From NCBI GenBank assembly GCA_037042185.1, contig JAXQJY010000032.1, positions 3,224,001 through 3,288,000 of the forward strand: 64,000 nt of DNA, in the 5' to 3' direction. This document shows, one piece after another, positions 10,873 through 20,906 of this stretch. Numbering within the stretch: the stretch's first letter is position 1; the number at the start of each line of letters is the position of its first letter. Below the pieces are notes generated by a model. That model was not told the origin of the DNA, did not search any database, and saw only the letters and a list, made by a program, of their open reading frames with translations. Both the position numbers and the translations under genes were made by a program. Source of the stretch: Sordariomycetes sp. S80-01Y (lineage: Eukaryota > Ascomycota > Sordariomycetes).

Positions 10873-13434
10873 AGTAGGTGGCGGTTCGTCAGACAGGTGT
10901 CGTTGAAGGTGGAAGTGCAGGCGCGCCAAGATGGGGATGCATTTGACTTGTAAGGCGTTTGGGTTTCTTTCGGGCAGACAGCCCTGCTTTGTGGTCGGTT
11001 TGCGTCGTATTTCGCGTTATACCCGGTGCCTTTACCTTTCTTGTTTTTATAGTTGTTTTCTTGGTGGGAAGTCTGCTGTCGAGGGTTGGCTCAGGGTGAA
11101 TTGTATGATGTTAGTCAGGCGGCATCTGAGCTGGAGCTGGCCGTTGATGAGCAATGCATGAGCGTGTGGGAATAATTTGCTATATAAGTATCTTACATGA
11201 ATGCACACAGAGAGGGCAGGAGAGAGCCTGGAACCATTTGAACTTTGTTTGCCGCCGACTCGAGCTACGTGATAAACTTCACATGGTGTTTGGCGCTGGG
11301 TTGAGGAAAGGGGGCCAGGGCCGGCAGGGCGGGTCATGAAACGGCTGGGTTATGCAAGGTGCCTAATGCACGGCGACGGCCCAATGAGGCTGGCCAGACA
11401 GCGGGACAGACGGACAGCAATGCCCTCTCATGCCTCCTCTACTCACGCTGCGAGGAGCCTTCATTATTCGAGTGCTCGATGCCTTCCCACGACTGGGGCC
11501 GCTGCGGTGCTGGCAAAGATAGCCCCGAGCTGGGCGCAAGGATGTCCCTGACGGGGACCCTCTTAGTCGGCTGCTCGGCTACCCACGTCGCGGTATTCGG
11601 CGTGATGATTACTCGCGCGTACGTACTTGCAGCACAAATTCCTGCAGACAAGGTCGGACGCGCTGCGGGAGAGGAGCAGTGCAAAGCAACGAAGAGTGGT
11701 GAAGACGCTGTGTCGCGTGCCCCCTTGCCAGGTTTGGATGAGGACGCGAAGGAGGGCATCAAGACTATCGCACGTGGGATGGCTCACAGCTCAGAATTGC
11801 GGACTCGACGCTCAGCAGCAATGCAATCCTACATTTGCACTCCAAATTTCCCGCTCTGCGTTGGCAAACATCAGGCTGAGAGGGCCCCTCCCAAACTCCC
11901 GGCTGAGATTGGTGTCCTCGAGAGCTGTGCTCGTAAGCAATCTCCATATCCGCAGACCGAGGGATCTCGCAGGCAAACGCGGGCCGATCAAAAACTGTGC
12001 CACCCAAGATCTTCGAAGGAGGATGAAGGCCTGAGCGGCCTGAGCAGCCTGTTCGGGCGGCGTGTTTGCTCGACCCTCGAAGCCCAATACAAGTTGGTTC
12101 GCGGGTGGCAAAGACACCAGCCTGTTGAACGCCAGACGGGGTCAGAGTCCCAGAGTCCCAGAGTCCCAGAGTTCCAGGCTCGCCAGGTTGTCGTTGCGGC
12201 GGGGTATGGCAAAGCAGCAACAGCCTCTGGGCTGTCGCTTGTTTGGCGATGATTTCATCGACATTTCCCATCTCTTGGCCAAACAATCCCGTCCTCTGTT
12301 CTGTTCAGCGCGTCCTCAGTGTGGATTCGAGAAAAACGTCGCAACCCCTGAGGGTCCAAACAGGGGGCCCCGGGAGGGTTGATAGGCTGAGAGCGCGTCT
12401 CAGGGCTCTGAGCAGCCCAATTCGAAACGACCAGACTGCGGGAGCTCGAGGTGGGGCGCTGCTGTCAGGGAAGGACGGGAGCGCGTGATTGGATGGGCTC
12501 TGGGTGCCTGCCCTGTGGGGTCACCCGTCTAGTGCTTCCGAGGCGAAGGCGAAGGACGCCATGACGAAGGACAGCTCCAGTGCAATGTTGATAGACAGAG
12601 GGCACCTAAGGGAGAGGCCTATCCTTTTCTTCTTCTTGGCTGCCACTGTTTCACCTTTTCCCCCCTCTGCAGATCGGACAATTATCTAATTAATTGCATT
12701 GCATCACATTTCAATAGACTTCTCCCCGATTCCTGTTTTCCTGCTTCAGACGCGCTCGCTCGCCTCCTGCCGCTTCCAGGCACATCTCCTGTTACATCTC
12801 CCACCTCCCGCTGAAACACTCTCGCTCCCCTTCAGACAAGCTTCTTGTCGCTGCAGCGGCTTCCGAAGACGAGCATAGACATGCGGGGACGCTTCTACTG
12901 CTGACTGACTCGGAGCGACATCATCCTCCAGGACCGACCGAGACAGCCATATCCCTGGATCTGGGGGTGCGCTCAGGGAACCTTCGTTGCCCGCGGCTGG
13001 TCATGATCGACGGACGCTGCTGTCCAACCGCCTCAACCAGACGTGCTCTGCGCCCTCCCTTCGTCTGAGTCTGACGCCTTTCTCTCCTTCGACTTCGCTC
13101 TTCGCCTCAACTTTGTTTCCCTCCTCTTCTTGGCTGCGCTTGTTTGCGACGACGATGCAGGCGACCCCTTGACGTTGAACGGTCTCGCCCTCCCCGAAAC
13201 ATCCCTCTAGGACCGAACCGGATTCGCGCGCCTTGCTCTTGATGGACTTCTGAAACTACTGCTCTTCTTGTTTCTCTTCGACCCCTTGGATTGCATCAGT
13301 CGAAGTAATCCGCCGCTGTCTTTCATTCTACACCTATCACGACTTTTATTCGAGGCGCTTTGCTTACTGTACTACGACACCATCTCCAACTTGAATACCT
13401 CATCTAATACGGTGCCTCTCGTAACGCCGTCAAC
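10873..13434. other. Non-coding region and CT-rich leader of the glycosyltransferase-like gene
   Basis: No convincing gene. A 297-codon plus-strand frame (11359-12252) lacks any recognisable domain and has low-complexity, Arg/Ser-rich composition, so it is treated as chance. A fourfold CAGAGTCC repeat lies at 12142-12176. From about 12700 the sequence becomes strongly CT-rich, as in fungal promoters and leaders. Confidence 0.6.
12142..12176. repeat. CAGAGTCC tandem repeat
   Basis: Seen directly: an 8-bp unit CAGAGTCC or its one-base variant repeated about four times head to tail in non-coding DNA. Confidence 0.75.
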
Positions 13435-15309
13435 ATGCCTCCGCGGCTCGAGCTCTCTCATTCTAATCACAGTCCAAAGGTCATGGTCGCCCCACCGCGC
13501 ATGAACCTCCGACGGGCCAAGTCCTACAACACGGCCCAGGACCGTGGACCGCTGTCAGCGACATCGTCCCGGTTCAACTTCAACCATCTTCTCTTCTCGC
13601 CGCCTCCCTCGCCGAGCTTGCCGTCTTTGGTGCCACGGCCAAAGCGAACGGGGAGTGATCTGTTACTGAAATCTCGCCCGAGCCGAGTCGTCCGACTGAC
13701 ACTTCTGGCCGTCCTTGCCTTTTCAAGCTTATATCTTCTCACCTTTGCGTTGCGGAACAAGGAGGCTCTGCAGGCAGTATGGCCATACTTCGCCGAGGAG
13801 GAGTTCGAGATGGTGGGACAGGATGTGCTTCCTGACTTCCCCACCCCGGTGGTCGTCCGCGATGCAAAGGGCAAGTCCAAGTGGACCGTCTCAATACCAC
13901 CGAATTACCCTTTTCCGTTGTCGACGCAGGAGTATGCGGGTTTGAGCAGTCAGTGCCGCGAGGTCTCTGCGCGGGCGCGGGATCTCCACCACAAGGCACC
14001 TTTGTCGGAGCAGATCTTGACCAGCTACGATGCTCCGGATGATTACTTTGTGGATGTGTACGAGGCCGAGAGCACGGGCCTGTTGCTCCATACACAGAAG
14101 CAGTGGAGTGGGAGGAAGAAGACGGGGCATTTCGTGGGTGTGACGGCCGCCAACATGGAGGGCAAGCCCTTCTGCAAGAGCTCAATGACTTATGTGCTGG
14201 AAAGCGAGGATGCGGGGATGGGAAACAACTTGATGATGCTGTGGACCTTCTATGGGCTGGCCAAGGAGGATGGCAGAGCTTTCTTCATTGACGACTCGAG
14301 ATGGGCATACGGCTCCTACACCCACATGTTCGAGGCCCCGCCAGTACCCGAGTGCCGGCCGCCTCCACGACACCAGATTGTTCCGTGCCCGTTCCAAGCT
14401 CAGCACCTGGTCGTCTCCGGCATGACGGCCAAGGAGATCTTCCCCTCGTTGCTCGCAAAGCACCACCGCACCGTCGGCACGGACGACAAGGCGCACGATC
14501 TCTGGAAACTCGCCAACGCCGGCTACAAGGATCTCTTCAAGCTCAACAAGGATGACCTCAAATATGTTGAGAACCGCGTGGCAGACCTCAAGGTCAAGTC
14601 GCAGAAGGGCATCACAGCCCCTGATGCCCCCATCATAGGTCTTCACGTCCGTCGAGGCGATCGTCATCCTCTCGAGTACCAGTACAAGGAGACGTACATA
14701 CCCGCAGAGGTCTTCCACGAGAACGCGCGGAAACTCGCCCATCAGCACGCGAGTTCGGCTGGTTTCAAGACGGAAAGCCATTGGCGAAGGAACGAGCCCA
14801 TCGTGCTCCTCGCCTCAGACGACCCCACGGTGCACGACGAACCGGACTTTGCCCACTCGACGCTTGCTCAGGAGCGCATCCGCCTGGCCACCAAGGATGC
14901 CATCGAGCAAGCCAACGGCGGCGACCACCACTACCTGCACCACTTCGTCGATGAGGCATTTGGCTGGGAGGGCGGCTTCTACGCGCCCATGTTCTGGAAC
15001 CTCGGCGTTTCGCGGAAGAACAACGCCGCCAACGCACCCGAGGGTGTGCAGATCACGGGCGACATCAACCAAGAAGCACGGCTCATGGCCCCTCCGTCGG
15101 AGCAGACCCTCAAGCTGCGCAGCTTCGTCGGCAGGGCCTACATGATGGACCTGGCTGTCGTTTCGCGAGCCAGCGACGGCGTCGTCTGTGCTGTCAGCGC
15201 CATGGGCTGTCGTCTGCTAGGTGTGATGATGGAGTGGGAGAAGGGCGTTGGGGGAGATGGGTGGGTGAATGTTGATGGGGGCTACGGGTGGACGGGAATT
15301 GATTGGTGA
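13435..15309 (+). CDS. Type II membrane protein, fucosyltransferase-like (GT23/O-FucT-type fold)
   Basis: An intronless gene of 624 codons. A basic, Ser/Pro-rich cytosolic segment (about 1-83) is followed by one membrane span with LTLLAVLAFSSLYLLTF (about 86-104) and a large lumenal domain, the usual layout of Golgi glycosyltransferases. Near residue 402 is GLHVRRGDRHPLEY, matching the H-x-R-R-x-D signature of alpha-1,6-fucosyltransferases and protein O-fucosyltransferases that binds GDP-fucose. Upstream, GMGNNLMMLWTF suits a nucleotide-sugar-fold start, and PECRPPPR and CPF give candidate disulfide cysteines. Acceptor and exact linkage cannot be read from the sequence. An in-frame ATG 48 bp further on is an alternative start. 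Family assignment is by motif only. Confidence 0.7.
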   Translation: MPPRLELSHSNHSPKVMVAPPRMNLRRAKSYNTAQDRGPLSATSSRFNFNHLLFSPPPSPSLPSLVPRPKRTGSDLLLKSRPSRVVRLTLLAVLAFSSLYLLTFALRNKEALQAVWPYFAEEEFEMVGQDVLPDFPTPVVVRDAKGKSKWTVSIPPNYPFPLSTQEYAGLSSQCREVSARARDLHHKAPLSEQILTSYDAPDDYFVDVYEAESTGLLLHTQKQWSGRKKTGHFVGVTAANMEGKPFCKSSMTYVLESEDAGMGNNLMMLWTFYGLAKEDGRAFFIDDSRWAYGSYTHMFEAPPVPECRPPPRHQIVPCPFQAQHLVVSGMTAKEIFPSLLAKHHRTVGTDDKAHDLWKLANAGYKDLFKLNKDDLKYVENRVADLKVKSQKGITAPDAPIIGLHVRRGDRHPLEYQYKETYIPAEVFHENARKLAHQHASSAGFKTESHWRRNEPIVLLASDDPTVHDEPDFAHSTLAQERIRLATKDAIEQANGGDHHYLHHFVDEAFGWEGGFYAPMFWNLGVSRKNNAANAPEGVQITGDINQEARLMAPPSEQTLKLRSFVGRAYMMDLAVVSRASDGVVCAVSAMGCRLLGVMMEWEKGVGGDGWVNVDGGYGWTGIDW

Positions 15310-15811
15310 AGGCCATCTGCTTGGCGGGAGCATTTTGACACTCTTTGAGAGATTTCAGCATATAATAGCGGTCTAGCATGATTTAGGCGTTGGGGTCGTT
15401 TGGGTTTGATACCCCCTTTCACGGTCGTTCACGCATCCTGCCGTCGGCAGATACACCCAAAACTCAATTCATAATCTATTTGTTCAAACAATACAAGAAA
15501 CTCCCTGATATGGTGCCGAGATCCGTGGAACTAATAGCGACCAGAATCAAGGCTTCTTGCCGCAAGTAGGCAGTGGTGAGCTGCGGCGATGACGGTGGCC
15601 GAGGGAGGCGACTCCCTCGGCGAACCCCTTTCCAAAGCAACGCTGACCGCCTGTCGTCATCTGCCTCTCTTCCGGCATCGCACCTCTCTGCAAACAGTCG
15701 CTGCTCAATCTTGAATACGCAAAGCATTTGTTTCTGCTTCAGCCTTTCTGTTACAGTGGTGCTCTGGGAGAACGATTGACTGTACAAAACATCACAGTAC
15801 AAAACATCGCC
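15310..15811. other. Intergenic region before the UAG-interrupted gene
   Basis: Nothing coding seen. The downstream end carries the good start context CATCGCCATGG of the next gene. Confidence 0.5.
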
Positions 15812-17203
15812 ATGGCTCTACTCTATACTATTAAAACGCCCAGCACGGCTGACCGACGCTCCACCCTGCGAGCTGCGCCAAAGCCCTCAAAGAAGACATC
15901 ATCAAATGGTCCGGATAGAGACTTGACGAGGAACTTAGCTCAGGGAGGCACCGTGGCGAAGTCAAAGTCCACGACGAAGGTTGCCGCCAGCTCGGGTGCG
16001 CTGAGGTCGATTCTCAGGGACCCTTCAACCACAAAGTCTAGCTGCATCGTCACGTTCAAGAAGGACCCAGCGACTAGAAGAACAGTGGTTCTCAAGCCAG
16101 CTTGTAGTCTGGGCCGGGAGGTCCAGCCCGGAACCTCAGAGATGGAAGCAGGTAGTTCTCGTGCTGCGCCAGATGGCGTGGAGATCCAGCGGGAGGGCCT
16201 TCGGATGAAGGGCGAGGATGGAACATCCAATAGCGATCTTAAGGGTTCCGTGGATAGCGGGGACAGCGAGTACTGGCGTAGCCTAGATGAATAGGCCGCA
16301 TGGGTCGTCGCGGGGAAGAAGTCCAGAGAGAAGGCGGAATGGGACGATCTTCACCAGCAGCTCCGGGTAAAACAACAAACACAGGGCGATGCCGCTCTTG
16401 ACTGGACAGAAAAACTTTTTCTCAAGGAGGCTGAGGAGCAGGATCTGGGCGTCTCTCGCGAGGGGATGAGGGATGATATCGAGCATGAATCTCGCGCCGA
16501 ACACACAGCCAAGGGGTCACATCCTTCAGAGCCACTGCTTGAGCCCGGGTCTCTCTTCGCCGTACTGAGCAGCGAAGCTGGTCCAATTCTTGATTGCAAC
16601 AAATTAGGATCCAAGGCACCTGGAACGCCTTCCTGGATGGATGGTATTATGAACTCGGTGGATGTCCTCGCGGCTTGCGGGGATGAGCGCCCTGACTACG
16701 ACATGTTGAGAGCTTCCGATACACTATGGTGTATGAGCCAGGGGAGGGAACCAGCGGCCAACTTCCCCACGCCTCAGGATTTGGGGGAAGCTGCCGAGCT
16801 GCTGGATCTAATTAGGAAAGGGGGCGGATGGGGTCACTTGGTCGACGAGGAATCTCAGGCGGGACCTGGTGCCACCGAAAGCACGGCTGCCGCACTGGAG
16901 TACTCGCAAGACTTCGATATCTTCCATGATACGAGCGATGCATCCTTTGGGAGTTTATCTCCGGGTAAGAGGTCAGTGTCAAAGGCCTCGCTTCCAGCAA
17001 CGACCGTCAATAGCAAAAAGGCCCGAGTTGGAGAGGAGAATCACCCGCCAGTATATGAAGACGACCACAAACTTCCGAGCGCAGTTGGGGGAAAAGAAGT
17101 AGAAGAAGCCTATGTGGTTACAGGTGAGACCAGACTAAACTCTGATGACATAGTCATAGATGGCGTTGGTTACTCGTCGCTCGGGGCCGGTGGTGCTTGG
17201 TGA
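15812..17203 (+). CDS. Unrecognised protein gene with a single in-frame UAG (possible recoded, edited or spliced gene, or pseudogene)
   Basis: From the ATG at 15812 (context ATCGCCATGG) one frame runs to the TGA at 17201-17203, 464 codons, broken only by TAG at 16292-16294 (codon 161). The 302 codons after the TAG are open and show normal, acidic, charged protein composition. The first part is basic with an SILRDP...VTFKKDP stretch; near the stop lies SGDSEYWRSLDE; after it comes a Lys/Glu/Gln-rich helical stretch (KKSREKAEWDDL onward). This order faintly recalls the fungal spindle-pole-body protein Cut12, but the resemblance is too weak to name it. Explanations to weigh: UAG to UGG editing by A-to-I deamination, as in sexual tissue of Fusarium and Neurospora; read-through; a cryptic 45-nt intron 16250-16294 (phase 0, weak donor GTGGAT) ending exactly at the TAG; or a young pseudogene. 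Confidence 0.6.
16276..16299 (+). promoter_or_regulatory. Predicted RNA hairpin containing the in-frame UAG
   Basis: GCCTA (16281-16285) pairs perfectly with TAGGC (16292-16296) around a six-base loop GATGAA; GCG (16276-16278) can extend the pairing with CGC (16297-16299) across a two-base bulge. The UAG forms the loop-proximal part of the 3' arm. The pairing is visible in sequence; any function is inference. Confidence 0.4.
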
Positions 17204-17749
17204 GCGAGGACATAATGGCCGGTGAAGAGACGACAGTGGTGGGGATCAAGAGTTCTGTATCCTTAAGCTGTATAGACTAGTAAATTTTCATATGAGTAGC
17301 ACAGGTTGCTACTCGACTTTGCTTGCCGCTTGCTTCTATACCTCGATGAATAGCATCGTGAAGATTGAGCCAGTGATTAACGACGATTGTGTTGGAAGAC
17401 TACCGTTCAGATCTAGGTTCGCTTAGCTTTTGCCCACCAAAGCCATTACTAAGATATAGATGTTACTTAGACTATCGAGACATGAGGTACCACTTGTTGA
17501 GTCACACCTGATTTATAAGGTAAGGTAAAAAATACTATCCGTAAGGCATGGTACTAAGTACTACTATACCTTAAGTACTATGGTACGTGCACTAGTGGCA
17601 CGCTCCAAAGTGGAGCCTGGCGCATCGGCCGGCACCTCGAACTCGAGCTCTCGCAACCTTTGTCCTACTCACACCAGCGCACCCACGTCCATCTCAGAGC
17701 GCATCTACGCGTCCCCCTCCGCTGCGCACAGCACGATAAACACGCCATC
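17204..17749. other. AT-rich island with imperfect inverted repeat upstream of TAF7
   Basis: About 17270-17580 is clearly more AT-rich than the flanks. An imperfect inverted repeat built on GGTACTAAGTACT (17550-17562) and AGTACTATGGTAC (17574-17586) lies at its right end, with repeated GGTAAGGTA and CCTTAAG words nearby. No coding frame is supported. It could be a decayed small transposable-element remnant or simply promoter DNA. Confidence 0.45.
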
Positions 17750-19291
17750 ATGTCAGGCGACAAGGACGGCCCGCCGCCGCCCACGAAGCCGCGGCTGAAG
17801 CTCGTCAACCGCTCCTCGTCCCTCGCGACCGCCAGCGATGCCAACGTCAAGGCCGACTCGCCCTCGCAGGCCGCCGTGCCCGCAACCCCCGGCGCCGACG
17901 GCCCCCGCAAGGTCAAGCTGAAGGTCCCGTCCTCGCAGCCCGCTACGCCCGTCGACGGGCCTGGCCCGGTTGTCAAGACCAAGGCCGGCCGTCAGCCCAA
18001 GCCAACCCAGAAGCTCGTGGACAGCAAGAAGCGCCCCGCCGAGGATGACGACGACGACGACGTGCCGCTCAGCCAGAGCCACCCCGCACCCAAGATCAAG
18101 ATCAGGCCGACGCCCAAGAACACGCCGAGGGGCGCGCCGCAGGTGCTGATCAAGCAGAAGGGGAAGCCACCGTACCACCCGCCGGGCGATGGCTACGATT
18201 CCGAGGCGAGCGACAGGGAGATTGATCCTGCCATCGAGGAGCAGCTGATACTGAGGCTGCCGCCGGGCGAGCACGCCGACTACGTGAGGAAGATGATGGA
18301 CGAAGGCAAGATCGGGGTCCCCAAGGCGCAGGGAGGCGCCGACTTCTACATGAGGTTCTTCGACGAGGAGACGAGGAGGGCGTGCGTGCATGTCAAGGGA
18401 CAGCCCTTTGCGGCGGTGGTGGTGGACCTGCCGACCATCACCGAGGCCATGAAGACGTGGGATCGGAAGAGCCTGATGAAGTCTGCCGACATCTGCCAGA
18501 TGCTGCTCGCCTTCCAAAAGGTCAAGAACGAGGAAGAGGCGAAGAAGGCACCCCTGCCAAGCATAATAGACAGCCACTTCAAATGGCCCCACGGCCTCAC
18601 GCCGCCCATGCACGACTGCATAAACCGCCGTTTCGCCAAGACGATATCACGGAAGGAGATCGAGGACAAGGAGGCCGAGGTCGAGAGGCTGCTCGCGGAG
18701 GATGCTAAGGCGCGTTCGACGAGATGGGAGTGGATCGACGACAGGGACCAGGATGAAGACGATGAGCACGGAATGGAGGACCTCTCAGGTGACGAGGAGG
18801 AGGAGGAAGAGGAAGACGCCGAGGGCGAGGTCGACGACAGCATAGGCTACTTCGGCGAGCAGGATGACTACGGCGACCTCGAGGACGCCATGGAGGCCGC
18901 CTTCGCCGACGCCGCGGACGATGTCATGACGGACACGCCCGCCGCCGGCACCGAGGCCGCCACGCCCATGACAGCCACGCAGATAGAGACCCCCGGCGGC
19001 GGCCCCGTGCAGGCCAGCATCGAGGCCGACGAATCCGAGGAGGACGGGTCCGACGACGACGATGATGACGACGACGACGACATGGACGACGACGAGAGGG
19101 CGCAGCGCGACGAGGAGCAGGGCATCAAGGACATCATCGCCGACATGCAGAAGCAGCTGGCCGCCAAGCAGCGGGAGCTCGCCGGCCAGCAGAACCGCAT
19201 CCTTAAGGGGCGCATCGAGAACCAGATCAGGGAGCTCAAGTCCGAGATTGAGCTGAAGATGTCGTCGATCGGCATGGAGGCGGATGAGTAG
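17750..19291 (+). CDS. TAF7: Transcription initiation factor TFIID subunit 7 (TAF7/TAFII55)
   Basis: Subunit of TFIID, which places RNA polymerase II at promoters. The intronless gene encodes 513 residues. A low-complexity Pro/Lys/Ser N-terminus precedes the TAFII55 domain (about 160-315), visible as EEQLILRLPPGEHADYVRK, then ACVHVKGQPFAAVVVDLPTI, TWDRKSLMKSADICQMLLAF and the Trp-Pro-His-Gly-Leu-Thr-Pro-Pro-Met word. The C-terminal half has very acidic Asp/Glu runs and ends in a helical coiled-coil-like segment rich in Gln, Lys and Glu. The frame is open upstream to an ATG at 17660, but the ATG at 17750 (context CGCCATCATGTC) starts the typical MSGDKD-like N-terminus and is chosen. Confidence 0.92.
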   Translation: MSGDKDGPPPPTKPRLKLVNRSSSLATASDANVKADSPSQAAVPATPGADGPRKVKLKVPSSQPATPVDGPGPVVKTKAGRQPKPTQKLVDSKKRPAEDDDDDDVPLSQSHPAPKIKIRPTPKNTPRGAPQVLIKQKGKPPYHPPGDGYDSEASDREIDPAIEEQLILRLPPGEHADYVRKMMDEGKIGVPKAQGGADFYMRFFDEETRRACVHVKGQPFAAVVVDLPTITEAMKTWDRKSLMKSADICQMLLAFQKVKNEEEAKKAPLPSIIDSHFKWPHGLTPPMHDCINRRFAKTISRKEIEDKEAEVERLLAEDAKARSTRWEWIDDRDQDEDDEHGMEDLSGDEEEEEEEDAEGEVDDSIGYFGEQDDYGDLEDAMEAAFADAADDVMTDTPAAGTEAATPMTATQIETPGGGPVQASIEADESEEDGSDDDDDDDDDDMDDDERAQRDEEQGIKDIIADMQKQLAAKQRELAGQQNRILKGRIENQIRELKSEIELKMSSIGMEADE

Positions 19292-19667
19292 AAGAGCTTC
19301 TTTGCCCCCCTCGGTTACGTCCTGACTCCGGGGTCGTCTCGTTTAGGTCTCTTTGGGTTTCTTTTTCTTCTCTTTTGGCATGGCGCTCACGGTCTGGGGC
19401 GGATGGCACGGGACATCTGGCGTTACGAGAGGACATTGTTACGGGGCATGGTCAGGTTCATCACACATTTGTAGTATTCCTTGCGGAGATAGGGCCCTCC
19501 TTTGAAGAGCAATCTTTTTGCCACTCTACCATTTCAGCGATTGAACTTCAGTAAAAATCGCCCCCTTCTTATTCGCCTCTGGCTTGTCATGCATTCCGAC
19601 CTAAAGCAAAATGCTGAACGGCCTATCCGCCTCGACGGCACAGCACCATTCGAGCCTCCTCCGCTCC

Positions 19668-20660
19668 TCATTTCTTCTTGAAATTGGCCAGCCGTCTAGC
19701 TGTGGCCGTCCTCTCCTTGACCGTCAACTCGAGTATCGTGGCTTTCACGTCCGACCATGCCAGGTTCCTGCAGAACTCCCCGAGAGTCGCGTTGCCTGAG
19801 AGGATCACGCCGCGGTGACGATGTAGGGCCTTGGACAGATGCCGCTGGATGAGCATGGCCATCGGTTTGTCGCGAAAGGCCTGAGCATTAAGGTACTTTT
19901 CGATGAAGGCAGGGTCCTCGAGTTTTGTGAAGCGGTGCTCAATGTTCCACCGGCGGGCAGACTGGGTGGTCTCTTTGATACGGCCTTCGATGTCAGCATC
20001 TGCGGCACTCTCAGCGGAGCTGCCCTTCTGTTTCTGCGCGTCTGGGTATAGTTGGCTGACAGTCTCCTCTCCCTTGACCTCAGAGTGCTGCGAAAGAGCA
20101 AGCAGCCTCTGAACCTCGTCCGGGCTCGGCAGCTGGGCAAGGAGTTCTGACGCCTCCCGCACGATCCTCCTCTGCTGGTCCCATTCAGTTTTAAACGCCT
20201 CAATAACCTCCTGCGCTTCCTTCTTCACATCCTCGGTCGAAGCGTGTGGTTGATCCCGCACCTCGTGAGCCTTGGCCTTGACGGCGTTGACCTCGTTGAA
20301 GAGCTCGGACAGGCGTGCCTCGTTCTGTCTCCTGTACGCCTCTTGATCTGCGGTGCGCTGGCAGAGCGTCTCGATCTGACTCTCCAACGTTCGGGAGTGT
20401 TCCTCGAGGAATCTGAGCTGCATCGCCCTCGTCATCTCACTCAGACCCGCGGAACGGGGCTCGAGGATCCCGAGGTCGCGCTGGCCGTTGCTTGCGGATA
20501 TTGTTCGAGACGGCGTGCGGGAAGCAATTGGCGTAGGGGTCTGTCGAAGAGACATGTCCGTGTTGACGATCCGAACAGGCCGGGAGTCACCCCTGAGGGT
20601 GAGTGAGCGGCTCCGGGGAGGCACCATGATGGCGTTGGGCGGTATAGACGGGTAGGTCAT
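19668..20660 (-). CDS. Unrecognised coiled-coil protein
   Basis: A single frame of 330 codons. No family was recognised. The first 70 residues are basic, Ser/Thr/Pro-rich and probably disordered. Residues about 75-180 have heptad-like spacing with many Glu, Gln, Arg and Leu (for instance RFLEEHSRTLESQIETL), suggesting a coiled coil. The C-terminal third has a compact helical look, with RWNIEHRFTKLEDPAFIEKY and LIQRHLSKALHRHRG, and ends in KKK. A second ATG twelve codons in (MVPPRSRS) is an alternative start. It lies tail to tail with TAF7, with a 376-bp gap that shows no other gene. The coding call rests on length, composition and lack of a better frame. Confidence 0.6.
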   Translation of the reverse strand: MTYPSIPPNAIMVPPRSRSLTLRGDSRPVRIVNTDMSLRQTPTPIASRTPSRTISASNGQRDLGILEPRSAGLSEMTRAMQLRFLEEHSRTLESQIETLCQRTADQEAYRRQNEARLSELFNEVNAVKAKAHEVRDQPHASTEDVKKEAQEVIEAFKTEWDQQRRIVREASELLAQLPSPDEVQRLLALSQHSEVKGEETVSQLYPDAQKQKGSSAESAADADIEGRIKETTQSARRWNIEHRFTKLEDPAFIEKYLNAQAFRDKPMAMLIQRHLSKALHRHRGVILSGNATLGEFCRNLAWSDVKATILELTVKERTATARRLANFKKK

Positions 20661-20906
20661 TCAATATGGATGCGTGTGAGAGGTGAGACGAGAGAGAATT
20701 GAGATTAAGCTCGTAGCTGCCATTCGAATTGGTTCTGCCTGAGGAAGCATTGAGGAGGCAGGCGTCAATGGAAGCAGCCCAAAAAGGGGAAGGAGGGACT
20801 CGGAACTGATTAATGCAGGGCACCCGCTGACAGGACCATCACTATCAACATCACCAGTCTTTGCTCAACAAGCAAGCCTCGTAATGTTCAAGCTGTCAGT
20901 ACACCC

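Noticed and set aside
11359-12252. 297-codon plus-strand frame in the intergenic region
   Set aside because: Arg/Ser-rich composition, no domain, and overlapping equally long frames on the other strand.
16466-17203. A separate downstream gene starting at the ATG at 16466
   Set aside because: It is in the same frame as the upstream part and coding-like sequence continues between them, so a single interrupted gene is the simpler reading; not excluded.
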